From: an uncultured Photobacterium sp.
GTDB taxonomy: Bacteria > Pseudomonadota > Gammaproteobacteria > Enterobacterales > Vibrionaceae
Assembly: GCF_947039875.1 (NCBI RefSeq)
Contig: NZ_CAMRAN010000004.1
Coordinates: 62,001 to 126,000, forward strand
DNA: 64,000 bases
Reading direction: 5' to 3'
The notes below the pieces were generated by a model. It searched no databases, was not told the DNA's origin, and saw only the letters and a program-made list of their open reading frames with translations. Of this stretch, positions 52,116 through 61,334 are shown one piece after another. Numbering within the stretch: position 1 is the first letter of the stretch; every line of letters starts with the position of its first letter. A program made the translations under genes and the position numbers.

Positions 52116-52135
52116 ACTGATAAAAACTTATCAGT
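52116..52135. promoter_or_regulatory. LuxR/LitR-like dyad between secreted-protein gene and rpoQ-like gene
   Basis: ACTGATAA and TTATCAGT form a perfect eight-base dyad with spacer AAAC. The half sites match those of the quorum regulators LuxR/HapR/LitR (TTGATAA/TTATCAA type), but the spacer is two bases longer than their consensus. It lies 96 bases upstream of the sigma-factor ATG. Confidence 0.4.
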
Positions 52136-52230
52136 GTAAGGTTAAATTTTTGTAATTAATTGTTGTATATCGGATAAAAGTGGATTTATTATGTAATCTA
52201 TAAATAATGGTAAATACTCAAGGATGATAT

Positions 52231-53085
52231 ATGAAGGAAGCTATATTTGAAAATGATGTTGTTCGGCTTTATTTGAATGATATATCGTTTAAACCTTTGT
52301 TAACAAAAACAGATGAGATTCTTTATAGTCGTAAATCATTATTAGGTGATGAACAGGCTAAACGTGTTCTTATTGAATCTAATTTACGTCTTGTTGTTAA
52401 CTTAGCTAAAAAATATCGAGCCTCTACTTTATTATTGAGTGATTTAATTGATGAGGGAAATATTGGTTTAATTACGGCTGTCGAAAAGTTTGATCCAGAA
52501 AAAGGATTCAGATTTTCTACTTATGCATCGTGGTGGATTAAGCAGACGATTGAACGGGCCATTCATAATCAAAGTCGTACTATTCGATTGCCAGTACATG
52601 TGTCAAAAGAAGTGAATACGATTTTACGCGCCCATCGTGATTTAATGGCGAAGAATAATAATGAGCCATCACCAGAAGATATCGCAGACTATTTAAAGCG
52701 TGATGTAAGTGAAATTTCTTTTTTAATGACAAATAATCAGCATGTTTTATCATTTGAACAAACATTGAATGAAGATGATAATAATTCGTTATCGTACTTT
52801 GTTGCAGATGAAGATGCAAATATAGATAAAGTAATAGAACGTAGTGATATGCAAATGATTACTAAAAAAATGTTATTTACATTAACTGAGCGTGATCGTG
52901 AAATTATTTGTCGTCGGTTTGGGTTATTAGGTTATGAGCCGCAAACATTACAAGAAGTTGCTGATGCAGTAGGGTTAACACGAGAGCGTATTCGACAATT
53001 ACAAATAAAAAATCTTATGCGTTTGAAGCGTGCTTTAGTTAATAATAATTATGATGTGGAAATGTTGTTTTCAGCATCAGCATAA
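52231..53085 (+). CDS. rpoQ: RpoS-family alternative sigma factor, RpoQ-like
   Basis: A 284-residue sigma-70 family protein related to RpoS. Region 1.2 ([17 protein letters not shown]), region 2 ([54 protein letters not shown]), region 3 and region 4 ([40 protein letters not shown]) are complete. It is shorter than RpoS (about 330) because the acidic N-terminal part is missing. In Aliivibrio fischeri a similar RpoS-like factor, RpoQ, acts downstream of LitR in quorum sensing. Symbol by similarity. No anti-sigma gene adjacent. Confidence 0.72.
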   Translation: MKEAIFENDVVRLYLNDISFKPLLTKTDEILYSRKSLLGDEQAKRVLIESNLRLVVNLAKKYRASTLLLSDLIDEGNIGLITAVEKFDPEKGFRFSTYASWWIKQTIERAIHNQSRTIRLPVHVSKEVNTILRAHRDLMAKNNNEPSPEDIADYLKRDVSEISFLMTNNQHVLSFEQTLNEDDNNSLSYFVADEDANIDKVIERSDMQMITKKMLFTLTERDREIICRRFGLLGYEPQTLQEVADAVGLTRERIRQLQIKNLMRLKRALVNNNYDVEMLFSASA

Positions 53086-53577
53086 AAAATTATTGCTAAT
53101 CTTAGTATAAAAAGAGGTGACATTTGTCATCTTTTTTATTTCCAAGGTATTGATTATAAATATAGAGTTATGCTTTATACTGATAGATAGCACTTTATAT
53201 TAAAAGTGCATATTATAACATTACGTCCTTAGTGATAAAGTCCCTATCATTTATAAGTATTGTTGTGATATCTCATCCATGATGCAGTTAACAAAGCGAA
53301 GTGTTTGTTTTTTTAACTATATTTGTCATTGTTTTAGTTTGGTTGAATGGTGAATAAATACTACTACTATTACTTGTTCACTTTGGTGATTTGATCTAAA
53401 TATATCCTATTTTTAAAATAATAAATTAAGTCATTCGCAAAATAAAATTAGCATTATTGCTTGATGTAATAATCGATAAGCCTATGATATTATTCTCTGA
53501 TTTTTTAATGTTATTCAACCGTATATATGGTGATACGTTAAATATTAATATTAAAATAGCCATTAATCGTTAATGGT
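53086..53577. other. Intergenic region after the sigma-factor gene
   Basis: A 490-base gene-free stretch. It holds the terminator of the sigma-factor gene at its start and a perfect GCACTTT / AAAGTGC hairpin with six-base loop at 53190-53209. Nothing else stands out. Confidence 0.35.
53108..53141 (+). terminator. Terminator after rpoQ-like gene
   Basis: AAAAAGAGGTGAC and GTCATCTTTTTT form a stem with a bulged G, followed by Ts. Confidence 0.7.
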
Positions 53578-54147
53578 ATGTTGAGAGATAGTGTTGTGAT
53601 TGATTTATTGAAAGATATATTGGGATGGACATCGGTGGTGTTTTATATCTTAATCACTATATTTAACACCATGAAAGTTACCCGTTATGCCGCTTTTGCT
53701 TCTGCAACAAACGATACAATATGGTCAATTTTAATGGGGTGGTGGCCGAAAGTTATTCTCAATTTATCGGTTACAGCAATTAATTTATATCGATATTTTA
53801 AAGATTTTACTCAAACAGCGAAAATCATTATTCAATTGTTAGCAACAGTTATGGTGATAGGCATATCATATATTGTCTATGTTGCTGTTAATGCTTTTAT
53901 TGCTGAACCCACACTGGCTGTAGGATTACAGTTTGTTGATCTAGGCGTGATTGTCATTGCTTTATATATGACTGAATTGAAAAAATACCGCATATTAATG
54001 TTGTTATCAGGCTTTGTAGGTATGGTCGGTTATTTTGGTAACCCTCAGATGATGATAATTAAAGCATTAGTTATTCTAATTATGAGCTATAAACTATTTA
54101 CAACTCGAAATGATACTCCAGAACAACAAGCCGCCGAAAATAAATGA
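53578..54147 (+). CDS. YgjV-like/PQ-loop-type inner-membrane protein
   Basis: A 189-residue protein with about six helices: ILGWTSVVFYILITIFNTMK, the conserved-looking FASATNDTIWSILMGWWPKV with INLYRYFKDF, and IVIALYMTELKKYR. The arrangement resembles the inner-membrane YgjV family and PQ-loop/MtN3-like transporters. Transport of a small solute is a guess. ATG at 53578 lacks a good ribosome site; in-frame GTG further on, after GAGAG, could be the real start. Confidence 0.55.
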   Translation: MLRDSVVIDLLKDILGWTSVVFYILITIFNTMKVTRYAAFASATNDTIWSILMGWWPKVILNLSVTAINLYRYFKDFTQTAKIIIQLLATVMVIGISYIVYVAVNAFIAEPTLAVGLQFVDLGVIVIALYMTELKKYRILMLLSGFVGMVGYFGNPQMMIIKALVILIMSYKLFTTRNDTPEQQAAENK

Positions 54148-54191
54148 ATTCAGAAGAAAAAGCAGGTTACTCTTCAATTATTTATTGATAT

Positions 54192-54228
54192 AAAAACGCT
54201 CATTGTTAATACAACGAGCGTTTTTTTG
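54192..54228. terminator. Bidirectional terminator before H-NS gene end
   Basis: AAAAACGCTC-ATTGT and ACAAC-GAGCGTTTTTTT pair with one mismatch, between two convergent genes. Confidence 0.8.
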
Positions 54229-54257
54229 AACATTAACTTAATTAAGTTATGTCTGAA

Positions 54258-54650
54258 TTAGATTTCGAAGCTTGCGAGTGCATCGCCATTATCTAATAAT
54301 TGTTGTAGTGCTTTAGGTGTACGGCCTTGGCCTGTCCACGTTTTCTCATCACCATTTTCATCAACAAACTTGTATTTAGCTGGACGAGAAGCTCGCTTTT
54401 TCTTGGTTTTTGGTGTGTCACCAATTAATGCAATTAATTCTTCCGGTGTAATGCCTTCAGCTGCAAGCATATCGCGGTACTTTTGCAGTTTTGCTTCTTG
54501 TTCTTTATTTTCAGCTTTAGCTGCTTCTTCTTCCACACGACGTTCTTCAACGACTTGGGTGAACTTTTGTAGACCTTCTTGTAGATCTTCAATAGACATT
54601 TCACGCGCTTGAGCTCTTAAAGAGCGTAGATTTAAAAGAGTTTCAATCAT
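54258..54650 (-). CDS. hns: H-NS family nucleoid-associated protein
   Basis: A 130-residue H-NS protein. N-terminal helices for oligomerisation (TLLNLRSLRAQAREMSIEDL, then KFTQVVEERRVEEEAAKAE), a linker with the basic KTKKKRASRPAKY, and the C-terminal DNA-binding motif EKTWTGQGRTPKALQQ, whose QGR core inserts in the minor groove of AT-rich DNA. It silences AT-rich, often horizontally acquired DNA; the exopolysaccharide operon here would be a natural target, though not shown. Monocistronic, with a long AT-rich upstream region. Confidence 0.92.
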   Translation of the reverse strand: MIETLLNLRSLRAQAREMSIEDLQEGLQKFTQVVEERRVEEEAAKAENKEQEAKLQKYRDMLAAEGITPEELIALIGDTPKTKKKRASRPAKYKFVDENGDEKTWTGQGRTPKALQQLLDNGDALASFEI

Positions 54651-55275
54651 GTTATTAATTCTAAATAAAAGTAATTTTGCCTATTGTACTTAACTTTTAT
54701 AATAAGACACTAAAAATAGTCACCATAGTTGTAACTAAATCTCATTTTTTCTTTTTTAATTGTCATTTTTACTTCTTTTTTATTTAAAGTATAAAATAAG
54801 AAGCAATTGTCTGTCGTATTATCATTAGTTACACAATAAGAGAAATAGCCGAGACTAATTGATAGTCATTATAATAACGGTGCTTGAATTATACTTTAAT
54901 GCCATCTGTACTATAAAATAATCGATAAATATTTAATGAGTTATTGATTGTTAAAAACCGATAGCTTCAATTGTTTATGTAATATTAATTTCATATCTAG
55001 CCCCTCATGTATAAGGTTATTTAGCATATAATTTTATTATTACCATGCTTTTTTGATTAGCAATAAGTCATTTGTTTGTTTCAATTTGTAACGTGGACGT
55101 TTTTTTTTGATTGTTAATTCATCAAAGAGATAAGATATGCTCAAAAAATTCATTATCTCAAGCATTATAAAAAAAATTTATCGTTACCATTACTGATGTT
55201 ATTTGTGCGATTAGTGTTAAAAGAACATCATGTATGTAACTTTTCATGGATGATATATAGCAGTAAGGATATCGT
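54651..55275. promoter_or_regulatory. AT-rich divergent region between hns and BCCT gene
   Basis: A 625-base region with no credible ORF. It is very AT-rich, with A- and T-tracts (for example near 54745-54790 and 55140-55180) as expected for H-NS autoregulation. It must hold the promoters of both genes; I cannot place them exactly. Confidence 0.4.
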
Positions 55276-57198
55276 TTGAATACATTACGTAAAAATTTCG
55301 AATTAATTGATAAGCCCACATTCTTTGGGGCATTGGCAATGTTGATTTCAGTCGTTGTACCACTTCTTTTATTCCCTAAAGAAGGAGCAGAGTGGATCGC
55401 GGTTGCAAAAAGTTTTATGACTGACCAGCTAGGTTTTTTATATTTAGCGCTGGGTATGGCTGCATTTTTCTTTATGATTTACATTGTTTTTTCTGATATC
55501 GGCCAAATTAAATTGGGTGATGCAGATGAAGAGCCTGAATTTAAAACTGCATCATGGGCGGCAATGCTTTTCTGTGGTGGTATCGGTGCGAGTATTTTGT
55601 ACTGGGGTGCAATTGAATGGGCTTATTATTACCAAAGCCCACCATTTCAATTACAGCCAGGAAGTGAAGAAGCTGTTCGCTGGGCTGCAACTTATGGTGT
55701 TTTCCACTGGGGTCCTATTGCATGGTGTATATACCTTGTACCTGCAGTGCCAATTGCGTATTTCTTTTATGTCCGCAAACAACCGGTATTAAAAGTTTCA
55801 GCAGCGTTAATGCCTGTTATTGGTGAAGCACGTAGTCATGGTTGGATTGGTAAAGTTATTGATGTGTTGTTTATTTTTGGTTTATTAGGTGGTGGTGCAA
55901 CAACACTAGGTCTAGCTGCGCCATTGATCACTGAAGGTGCGCACTATTTATTTGGTACGCCTAAAAATACACAAACTCAAATTATTGTATTACTGCTATG
56001 TACTTGTATTTTTGGTTACTCTGCTTATGCCGGTATGGAAAAAGGTATTAAAGTACTGAGTAATATAAACTTCTGGGGTGCATTAGGTTTACTAGCGTTC
56101 ATTCTAGCGGCTGGCCCAACGATTTTCATGTTAGAAACTGGCTTAGATTCATTAGGTCGTATGTTGTCTAATTTCTTCATTATGGCAACGTGGGCTGAAC
56201 CTTTTGGCGGCTACGGTACTTTTGAAGATACTCACTTCCCACAAGATTGGACAATTTTCTATTGGGCATGGTGGTTAGTGTTTGCACCAAGCATGGGGTT
56301 ATTTATTGCTCGAATTTCTCGTGGTCGTACAATTAAGCAGATGGTTACAGGCTCTATCTTCTTTGGGTCGATGGGGTGTTTCCTTTTCTTTATGGTATTG
56401 GGTAACTATGGTCTATCGCTACAATTATCAGGTACGCTTGATGTTGTTGGTATTTTGAATGCAGAAGGCGCAACCAAAGCTATCTTCTCTATTCTTGAGC
56501 AATTACCGTTTAGTACGATTGTTATTGCGGTATTTACACTATTATGTTTGATTTTTACAGCAACAACGTTTGACTCTATCTCATACATTTTAGCTTCTGT
56601 TGTTCAAAATGATGTAACAGAAGAGCCAATGCGTTGGAACCGTTTGTTCTGGGCATTTGCAATGTCGTTCATGCCATCAGTGTTGATGTTTATGGGCGGT
56701 CTGGAGACACTACAAACGGCGGCTATTGTGGGTGGCTTACCACTATTATTTATCACTGTAATGTTAATGATTTCAGCGGTAAAAGCGGCTTCACTAGATT
56801 TAAAAAATCAAGATGGTTACGAAGATCCTGTGATCAATATTGAAGATTTGCCAGATGTTGATCCATGGTCGACAGAAGGTATGGCATTAGCGAAGTTTGA
56901 GCAATTGAAAGATGCCGCGATTGAAGCTGCTGATGCTGAGCGTAATGCATTAGATGAAATCTGGAAAATTAAGAAAACAATTCGAGCAGAAGCATTGGCA
57001 CACGGTAATAGTGGTGCAGATATGGGTGATGTTCCTCAAGAATTAGCGGATGAGTTGCACCGTCTAACTGCAGAAGCAATGGCGGCAAAAGAAGCTAAAC
57101 TTGAAGCATCAGAATTAGCTCAAGAAGCTCGAATCGTTTTTAATGATATTATTAAGCAAAAAGAAGAAATCTTAGAGCTTGAAGTGCAAAAAGCATAA
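55276..57198 (+). CDS. BCCT-family compatible-solute transporter with C-terminal helical extension
   Basis: A 640-residue transporter with about twelve helices: GGIGASILYWGAIEWAYYYQ (the glycine-rich helix 3 segment of BCCT), WGPIAWCIYLVPAVPIAYFF, then AWWLVFAPSMGLFIARISRG and FTATTFDSISYIL. The family imports glycine betaine, choline or carnitine. From about residue 510 a cytoplasmic tail of some 130 residues, rich in Ala/Glu/Lys and predicted to be a coiled coil (IEAADAERNALDEIWKIKKT; LEASELAQEARIVF), is present; such tails sense osmolarity or K+ in relatives. TTG start at 55276 with AAGGA seven bases upstream. Confidence 0.88.
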   Translation: MNTLRKNFELIDKPTFFGALAMLISVVVPLLLFPKEGAEWIAVAKSFMTDQLGFLYLALGMAAFFFMIYIVFSDIGQIKLGDADEEPEFKTASWAAMLFCGGIGASILYWGAIEWAYYYQSPPFQLQPGSEEAVRWAATYGVFHWGPIAWCIYLVPAVPIAYFFYVRKQPVLKVSAALMPVIGEARSHGWIGKVIDVLFIFGLLGGGATTLGLAAPLITEGAHYLFGTPKNTQTQIIVLLLCTCIFGYSAYAGMEKGIKVLSNINFWGALGLLAFILAAGPTIFMLETGLDSLGRMLSNFFIMATWAEPFGGYGTFEDTHFPQDWTIFYWAWWLVFAPSMGLFIARISRGRTIKQMVTGSIFFGSMGCFLFFMVLGNYGLSLQLSGTLDVVGILNAEGATKAIFSILEQLPFSTIVIAVFTLLCLIFTATTFDSISYILASVVQNDVTEEPMRWNRLFWAFAMSFMPSVLMFMGGLETLQTAAIVGGLPLLFITVMLMISAVKAASLDLKNQDGYEDPVINIEDLPDVDPWSTEGMALAKFEQLKDAAIEAADAERNALDEIWKIKKTIRAEALAHGNSGADMGDVPQELADELHRLTAEAMAAKEAKLEASELAQEARIVFNDIIKQKEEILELEVQKA

Positions 57199-57224
57199 AT
57201 AGGGATTCAGATGTAAATGTGCAT

Positions 57225-57250
57225 AAGGCGATCTTTGGATCGCCTTTTTT
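57225..57250 (+). terminator. Terminator after BCCT gene
   Basis: The stem AAGGCGATC / GATCGCCTT has loop TTTG and a T run. Confidence 0.9.
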
Positions 57251-57393
57251 ATTTGTAGTGAACATATAAGCGTGATTTTGATCTCAATAGATCTGTTATG
57301 AACCTAATAGTAATAAAAAGTCCACTTCAACTAGTGGCATAAAACTGCTTTTATATGTATATTTCTTATGGTTATCACAATTAAGGTTTATAC

Positions 57394-60300
57394 ATGAATA
57401 TTAAATCTATTACTCTCGCAATTAGTGCGTTGTTATGCGGTTATTCGGCGACGAGTTTGGCTGCTTTAAACGCACCAACCGACGCTGTGCAGCAACTTGA
57501 ACAAATGAAAATGCGAGTATTGCAGCGTATTATTGAAACTCAAAAGCTCATTAATGATCCTACCAATATTGAAATCCGTAATGGGCAACGTTTTCTCAAA
57601 TATAACGGGTATTTATACCCAATTACAGTCAACAACTTACCTTCTTTTATGCCTTTTGTTGATGGTTTTGATTATGCAGATCGTTCCGCTGAGGCTATGT
57701 TTGATTTTATTCAAATGCCATGGAAGTTAGTTAACCAAATGGATGGCGTTTATATTTATAATGACCAATTTGGTTATACCTATTTAGAACAATGGGATAA
57801 AGATAAACAATGTAATGTTCAATACCTTGTGGGTGATAAAGATTTAGTTAGTACGGCTTCAAAAGATTGTTTGCCCTATAACGCAGCTTTAATTGATGCC
57901 TACGGCTTTATTGATGAACAGCCTATTACTAATCATCTTAGTGGTGATTTTGCTGCACAAATACGTTTTATTCAAAACCAAACAGCAGAACCTTTTGGTA
58001 ATGATGAAAAAGAACAACAACGAATTGTCTCTCAACGTGAAGCTTTACTTGTTGTCACTCCAATGGCTAACGATGAACCTAAAAGCGTTGAACTGAAAAT
58101 ATTCAAAGATGGTGTATTACTTGAGACTCGTCAAATGACGAATCCTCTACAAATTTTAGAATCAGACCGTGCTAATCACGATGATCGTAAAGATGTGGTT
58201 TACTCCAAACGTTCATTCACAACAGTTTTGCCATGGAACTGGGTTGAGAAAGGGTTAAGTTTACAGTTTTCAACTTATAGTGGTTTAAGTGGTGAATTAA
58301 CAGCAGATCGAATTGATTTTGCAGCTCCTGCTCATCTTGATTTACCTATGATTAGAATTGGTATGTTAACTGAGCCGCCAGCAGCAAAACCATTAGAATT
58401 ACAAACTGCACATTACGGTTCAGAGCTTTTCCAACGGTTCCCATTAGCATCAATGACGATCAGTAATTACTTACCTATTAAGTTAGATAAAGTAGTGATG
58501 TCTAATGGTGACATAAAAACAAAATACAGTGACTATGCTTCTCCCGGTATTCATAGCGGCGATATGCGAGAAGATATAACGAAGTCGTTAATTCAACTTG
58601 GTATTGCCAATGCAAATTATGGCGTTGCCAGTTCTGGTTCTAGTCAATGGCAAGCTGATAATTACCCTGCTATTGTTATTGGTCACTCTGTTGGTCGTTA
58701 TAAAAATGACAAAGGTGATATTGGTGATTATACCCATGGTTTGTCGGGTGGTAATGGCATGGTACTGCTTGCGGATACTACGGGAAATGAAGTCACCCAT
58801 GAGATTGGACATGCCTTGAGTATGGGTCATTATCCTGGTGGCCACGCTAATGCAACCCATGGTGCAACCACTGGGTGGGGTTATGATGCGTACCGTGGCT
58901 ACATGGCAGATAACCTTAATTGGTGGTCAAAAGTTGATGGTGAATATGGTTATGGCGATATTATGGTTACGCCATATAAAACCCATTATGGCTATGGTGC
59001 AGATCCTATGGGTGGCGGTGGTTTTGACTCATCAACGTCCAGCTATCCATTATTTACCGGCTATTCATCAAAGCGTATTCAACATTATTTAGAGACTAAA
59101 GATTATCTTGATACGACAGTGACAAGTGGCTACAGCCATTGGAATGCGGTCGAACAACAATTTGAGCCTGTATCAACAACCACTAAATTAAAGCCAATCG
59201 CGCAAGGGGTTGATGTAATGACGGTGGTGGGTTTTTATGACCCACAACAGATCAATACCAGCTATGTCTATCCTGCATTATATGGCAGCTCAGGTAATGT
59301 GTATGAGTTACCTCAACCGGTTGCTGGGCAATGTTGGGCAACGGTGACTTATGGTGATAATTCACAGCAGGTTATTGGGCTTGATGGCAGCCGTAAAAAT
59401 AACGGTTTAAGTAATAAACTGCATTTTAACTTAGCGCGTGATCGTGCGCCGCAAACCGTGACTATTGATTGTCCTCAAACCAGTTTAGAAACGATAGTAA
59501 GAGATGAGCTATTAACTCAGTTTGCTCAAGATCGTTTTTATGCTTGGGGTGAGAATAATCGTAGGGGTGAAATCGGTGATGTGTTTGAATATCATCGTAA
59601 TGGCCGTGTTGAACTTTTTGAATTGAAAAAGCAACATTATTGGTATTTCCCTGGTGCTGGTGAATCTAACAGTGAGTGGGCGTTTGTAGGCTATCTTGAT
59701 CAATTTATTGCCGATAAACAGCCAGACATAAACTTTGATGAATTAGGTCAAGTGAGACTAGATGCTCGTACCTTTATCGCTAACACTGAATATCCTGAGG
59801 CAGCGATTACCATCGGCAAGGGTCAAGGATACGATCTAGCGATTGAGTCACAAAAATCATTTACGGAACAAAGCGATTTAGCACATCTTGATTTTGAAAC
59901 GATTAACCAGTTTGATCAATGGGTTGCTGATCGTTATGGTAATGGTGAATTGAATAATGGCGTAACGCATAAACGTAAGCGGGCAGGGGCAGCTTATGTT
60001 CATATTAATAAAGAACTTAACACCCGTGATTATTTCTTAATGAAAACAGTCACAGCGGGAGAGTTCCCTACGGATCATCGCAGTAATAATGATTGGAAAT
60101 ATTTAGGTTCAGCGGAATCTTATGTCAATTTTGATTTCAACCCACTGATATTAAATCGTGACATGGTATCGAATGTTGAACGTATTCAGCATTACTTTAA
60201 GCAGTCAGCTTTATTTACTTGGGATCAACGTACAATCACGACTTGGAATAGCTCAAATAGCGCGGTGTTCATTAATCCAACTGCTGAGGGTATTAATGAA

Positions 60301-60651
60301 TACTTTATTCAAAGAACACCAGCTCAAGGTGGTGAGTTCCCAACCAATAAAGCGTCAAATCGTGATTGGATTTATGTAGCGGATGATAATTCGCTGAATC
60401 AATTGGTGCTGGAAATGAGTACCAACCAAGCGGTATTTGAGCAATTAGCACTTGATTGGTATAAACAAGACAGTTTTGGTAACTGGGGTGATAATGGTAA
60501 AAAAGGGAATGTCGGTGATATTTATACCTATGATTTCCGTGATGGTAAAACCCATTATTACCGTTTAAAGACAACCCACTATGGCTATTTCCCATGGCCG
60601 TCAGACCAAGATCCTAGCAATGGTAATTGGCACTATATTGGTCATTACTAA
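57394..60651 (+). CDS. Secreted M66 (StcE/TagA-type) metalloprotease with four C-terminal modules
   Basis: A 1085-residue secreted protein: signal peptide (ITLAISALLCGYSATSLAA), an N-terminal region of about 230 residues, then the M66 catalytic domain with zinc motif HEIGHALSMGHYPGG (His469, Glu470, His473, His479). In E. coli StcE and Vibrio cholerae TagA this domain cleaves mucin-type glycoproteins. The last 375 residues contain four degenerate repeats (about 710-770, 841-907, 933-997 and 1018-1085), each ending in a pattern like FP-x(n)-SNxxWxYxG. They are probably carbohydrate-binding or secretion modules. A type II secretion route is likely by analogy. Monocistronic with terminator. Confidence 0.85.
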   Translation: MNIKSITLAISALLCGYSATSLAALNAPTDAVQQLEQMKMRVLQRIIETQKLINDPTNIEIRNGQRFLKYNGYLYPITVNNLPSFMPFVDGFDYADRSAEAMFDFIQMPWKLVNQMDGVYIYNDQFGYTYLEQWDKDKQCNVQYLVGDKDLVSTASKDCLPYNAALIDAYGFIDEQPITNHLSGDFAAQIRFIQNQTAEPFGNDEKEQQRIVSQREALLVVTPMANDEPKSVELKIFKDGVLLETRQMTNPLQILESDRANHDDRKDVVYSKRSFTTVLPWNWVEKGLSLQFSTYSGLSGELTADRIDFAAPAHLDLPMIRIGMLTEPPAAKPLELQTAHYGSELFQRFPLASMTISNYLPIKLDKVVMSNGDIKTKYSDYASPGIHSGDMREDITKSLIQLGIANANYGVASSGSSQWQADNYPAIVIGHSVGRYKNDKGDIGDYTHGLSGGNGMVLLADTTGNEVTHEIGHALSMGHYPGGHANATHGATTGWGYDAYRGYMADNLNWWSKVDGEYGYGDIMVTPYKTHYGYGADPMGGGGFDSSTSSYPLFTGYSSKRIQHYLETKDYLDTTVTSGYSHWNAVEQQFEPVSTTTKLKPIAQGVDVMTVVGFYDPQQINTSYVYPALYGSSGNVYELPQPVAGQCWATVTYGDNSQQVIGLDGSRKNNGLSNKLHFNLARDRAPQTVTIDCPQTSLETIVRDELLTQFAQDRFYAWGENNRRGEIGDVFEYHRNGRVELFELKKQHYWYFPGAGESNSEWAFVGYLDQFIADKQPDINFDELGQVRLDARTFIANTEYPEAAITIGKGQGYDLAIESQKSFTEQSDLAHLDFETINQFDQWVADRYGNGELNNGVTHKRKRAGAAYVHINKELNTRDYFLMKTVTAGEFPTDHRSNNDWKYLGSAESYVNFDFNPLILNRDMVSNVERIQHYFKQSALFTWDQRTITTWNSSNSAVFINPTAEGINEYFIQRTPAQGGEFPTNKASNRDWIYVADDNSLNQLVLEMSTNQAVFEQLALDWYKQDSFGNWGDNGKKGNVGDIYTYDFRDGKTHYYRLKTTHYGYFPWPSDQDPSNGNWHYIGHY

Positions 60652-60680
60652 GCATAATAGGTACTAATTAATGATGTTTT

Positions 60681-60717
60681 AAAGCCGTATTTAACCTTGT
60701 GTTATTTACGGCTTTTT
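60681..60717 (+). terminator. Terminator after M66 protease gene
   Basis: AAAGCCGTA and TACGGCTTTTTT pair around a loop of about 17 bases, with a short TTAA/TTA inner pairing. Confidence 0.8.
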
Positions 60718-60793
60718 TATTGATGGTGCAACAAGGTGTCGTCAAATGTTAAACTGTCACTCATTTCATTTAATGATCACAAAAGGTAGTGTA

Positions 60794-61045
60794 ATGAATC
60801 CAATTATTGCGTTGTTGAAAGAGAATAATATTAGTGATGAGCAGATCAGCAGTATTTTCCAAACGCTGACTCAAAATCCTCTAGCAGCAATGGCAACCAT
60901 TAGCCAGCTAGGTTTACCGCAAGACAAACTACAAATGCTAATGGCACAAGTAATGCAAAACCCAGTATTAATTAAAGAAGCGGTTGAAGAACTAGGTTTG
61001 GATTTTTCAAAAGTAGAAGCTGCTAAAGAACAACTACAAAAATAA
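60794..61045 (+). CDS. DUF2999 family protein
   Basis: An 83-residue cytosolic helical protein matching DUF2999 of vibrios along its whole length: IALLKENNISDEQISSIFQT, LTQNPLAAMATISQLGLPQD, LMAQVMQNPVLIKEAVEELG. Function unknown. ATG at 60794 has AAAGGT as ribosome site and gives the family start MNP; an ATG at 60746 in the same frame would add 16 residues unlike the family. Confidence 0.85.
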   Translation: MNPIIALLKENNISDEQISSIFQTLTQNPLAAMATISQLGLPQDKLQMLMAQVMQNPVLIKEAVEELGLDFSKVEAAKEQLQK

Positions 61046-61068
61046 GTTTACTGATAACAGCATATTTA

Positions 61069-61115
61069 AGGCCGTATAAAACCCGTATATTCAGTGGTTT
61101 AAGCGGCCTTTTTTA
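61069..61115 (+). terminator. Terminator after DUF2999 gene
   Basis: AAGGCCG and CGGCCTTTTTT form the base of a long imperfect stem that also contains AAACC / GGTTT. Confidence 0.65.
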
Positions 61116-61267
61116 TCGCTGTGATATCAATACCACTATTAGGAAAGCCATTATGCTCAGTTATCCCATTAGTCTATGAACCTGTGAACGAAAAGGATTG
61201 ATAAAGTTCTATTCGCGGACTATCGCAAGAGTGTATCGATGAACACCAAGAATTAGATTTATCTAAA

Positions 61268-61318
61268 TTAGTATTATCTAATATAGTAATTAGAGTAAGA
61301 TAAATGCTCTACTATAGT
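61268..61318. promoter_or_regulatory. Candidate operator(s) of the ArsR-type regulator
   Basis: TTAGTAT (61268-61274) and ATAGTAA (61283-61289) form an imperfect dyad with an eight-base spacer. ACTATAGT (61311-61318) is a perfect palindrome 16 bases before the regulator ATG. Positions suit autorepression by an ArsR-family dimer; no binding data. Confidence 0.4.
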
Positions 61319-61334
61319 GATTGGATAATAAATA

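Noticed and set aside
58588-58860. Long open frames antisense or out of frame within the M66 protease gene
   Set aside because: They lie wholly inside a gene with clear domain signatures, have no ribosome sites and show codon-shadow composition.
61140-61260. Possible degraded transposase or coding remnant
   Set aside because: Only short frames; no inverted repeats or recognisable motif.
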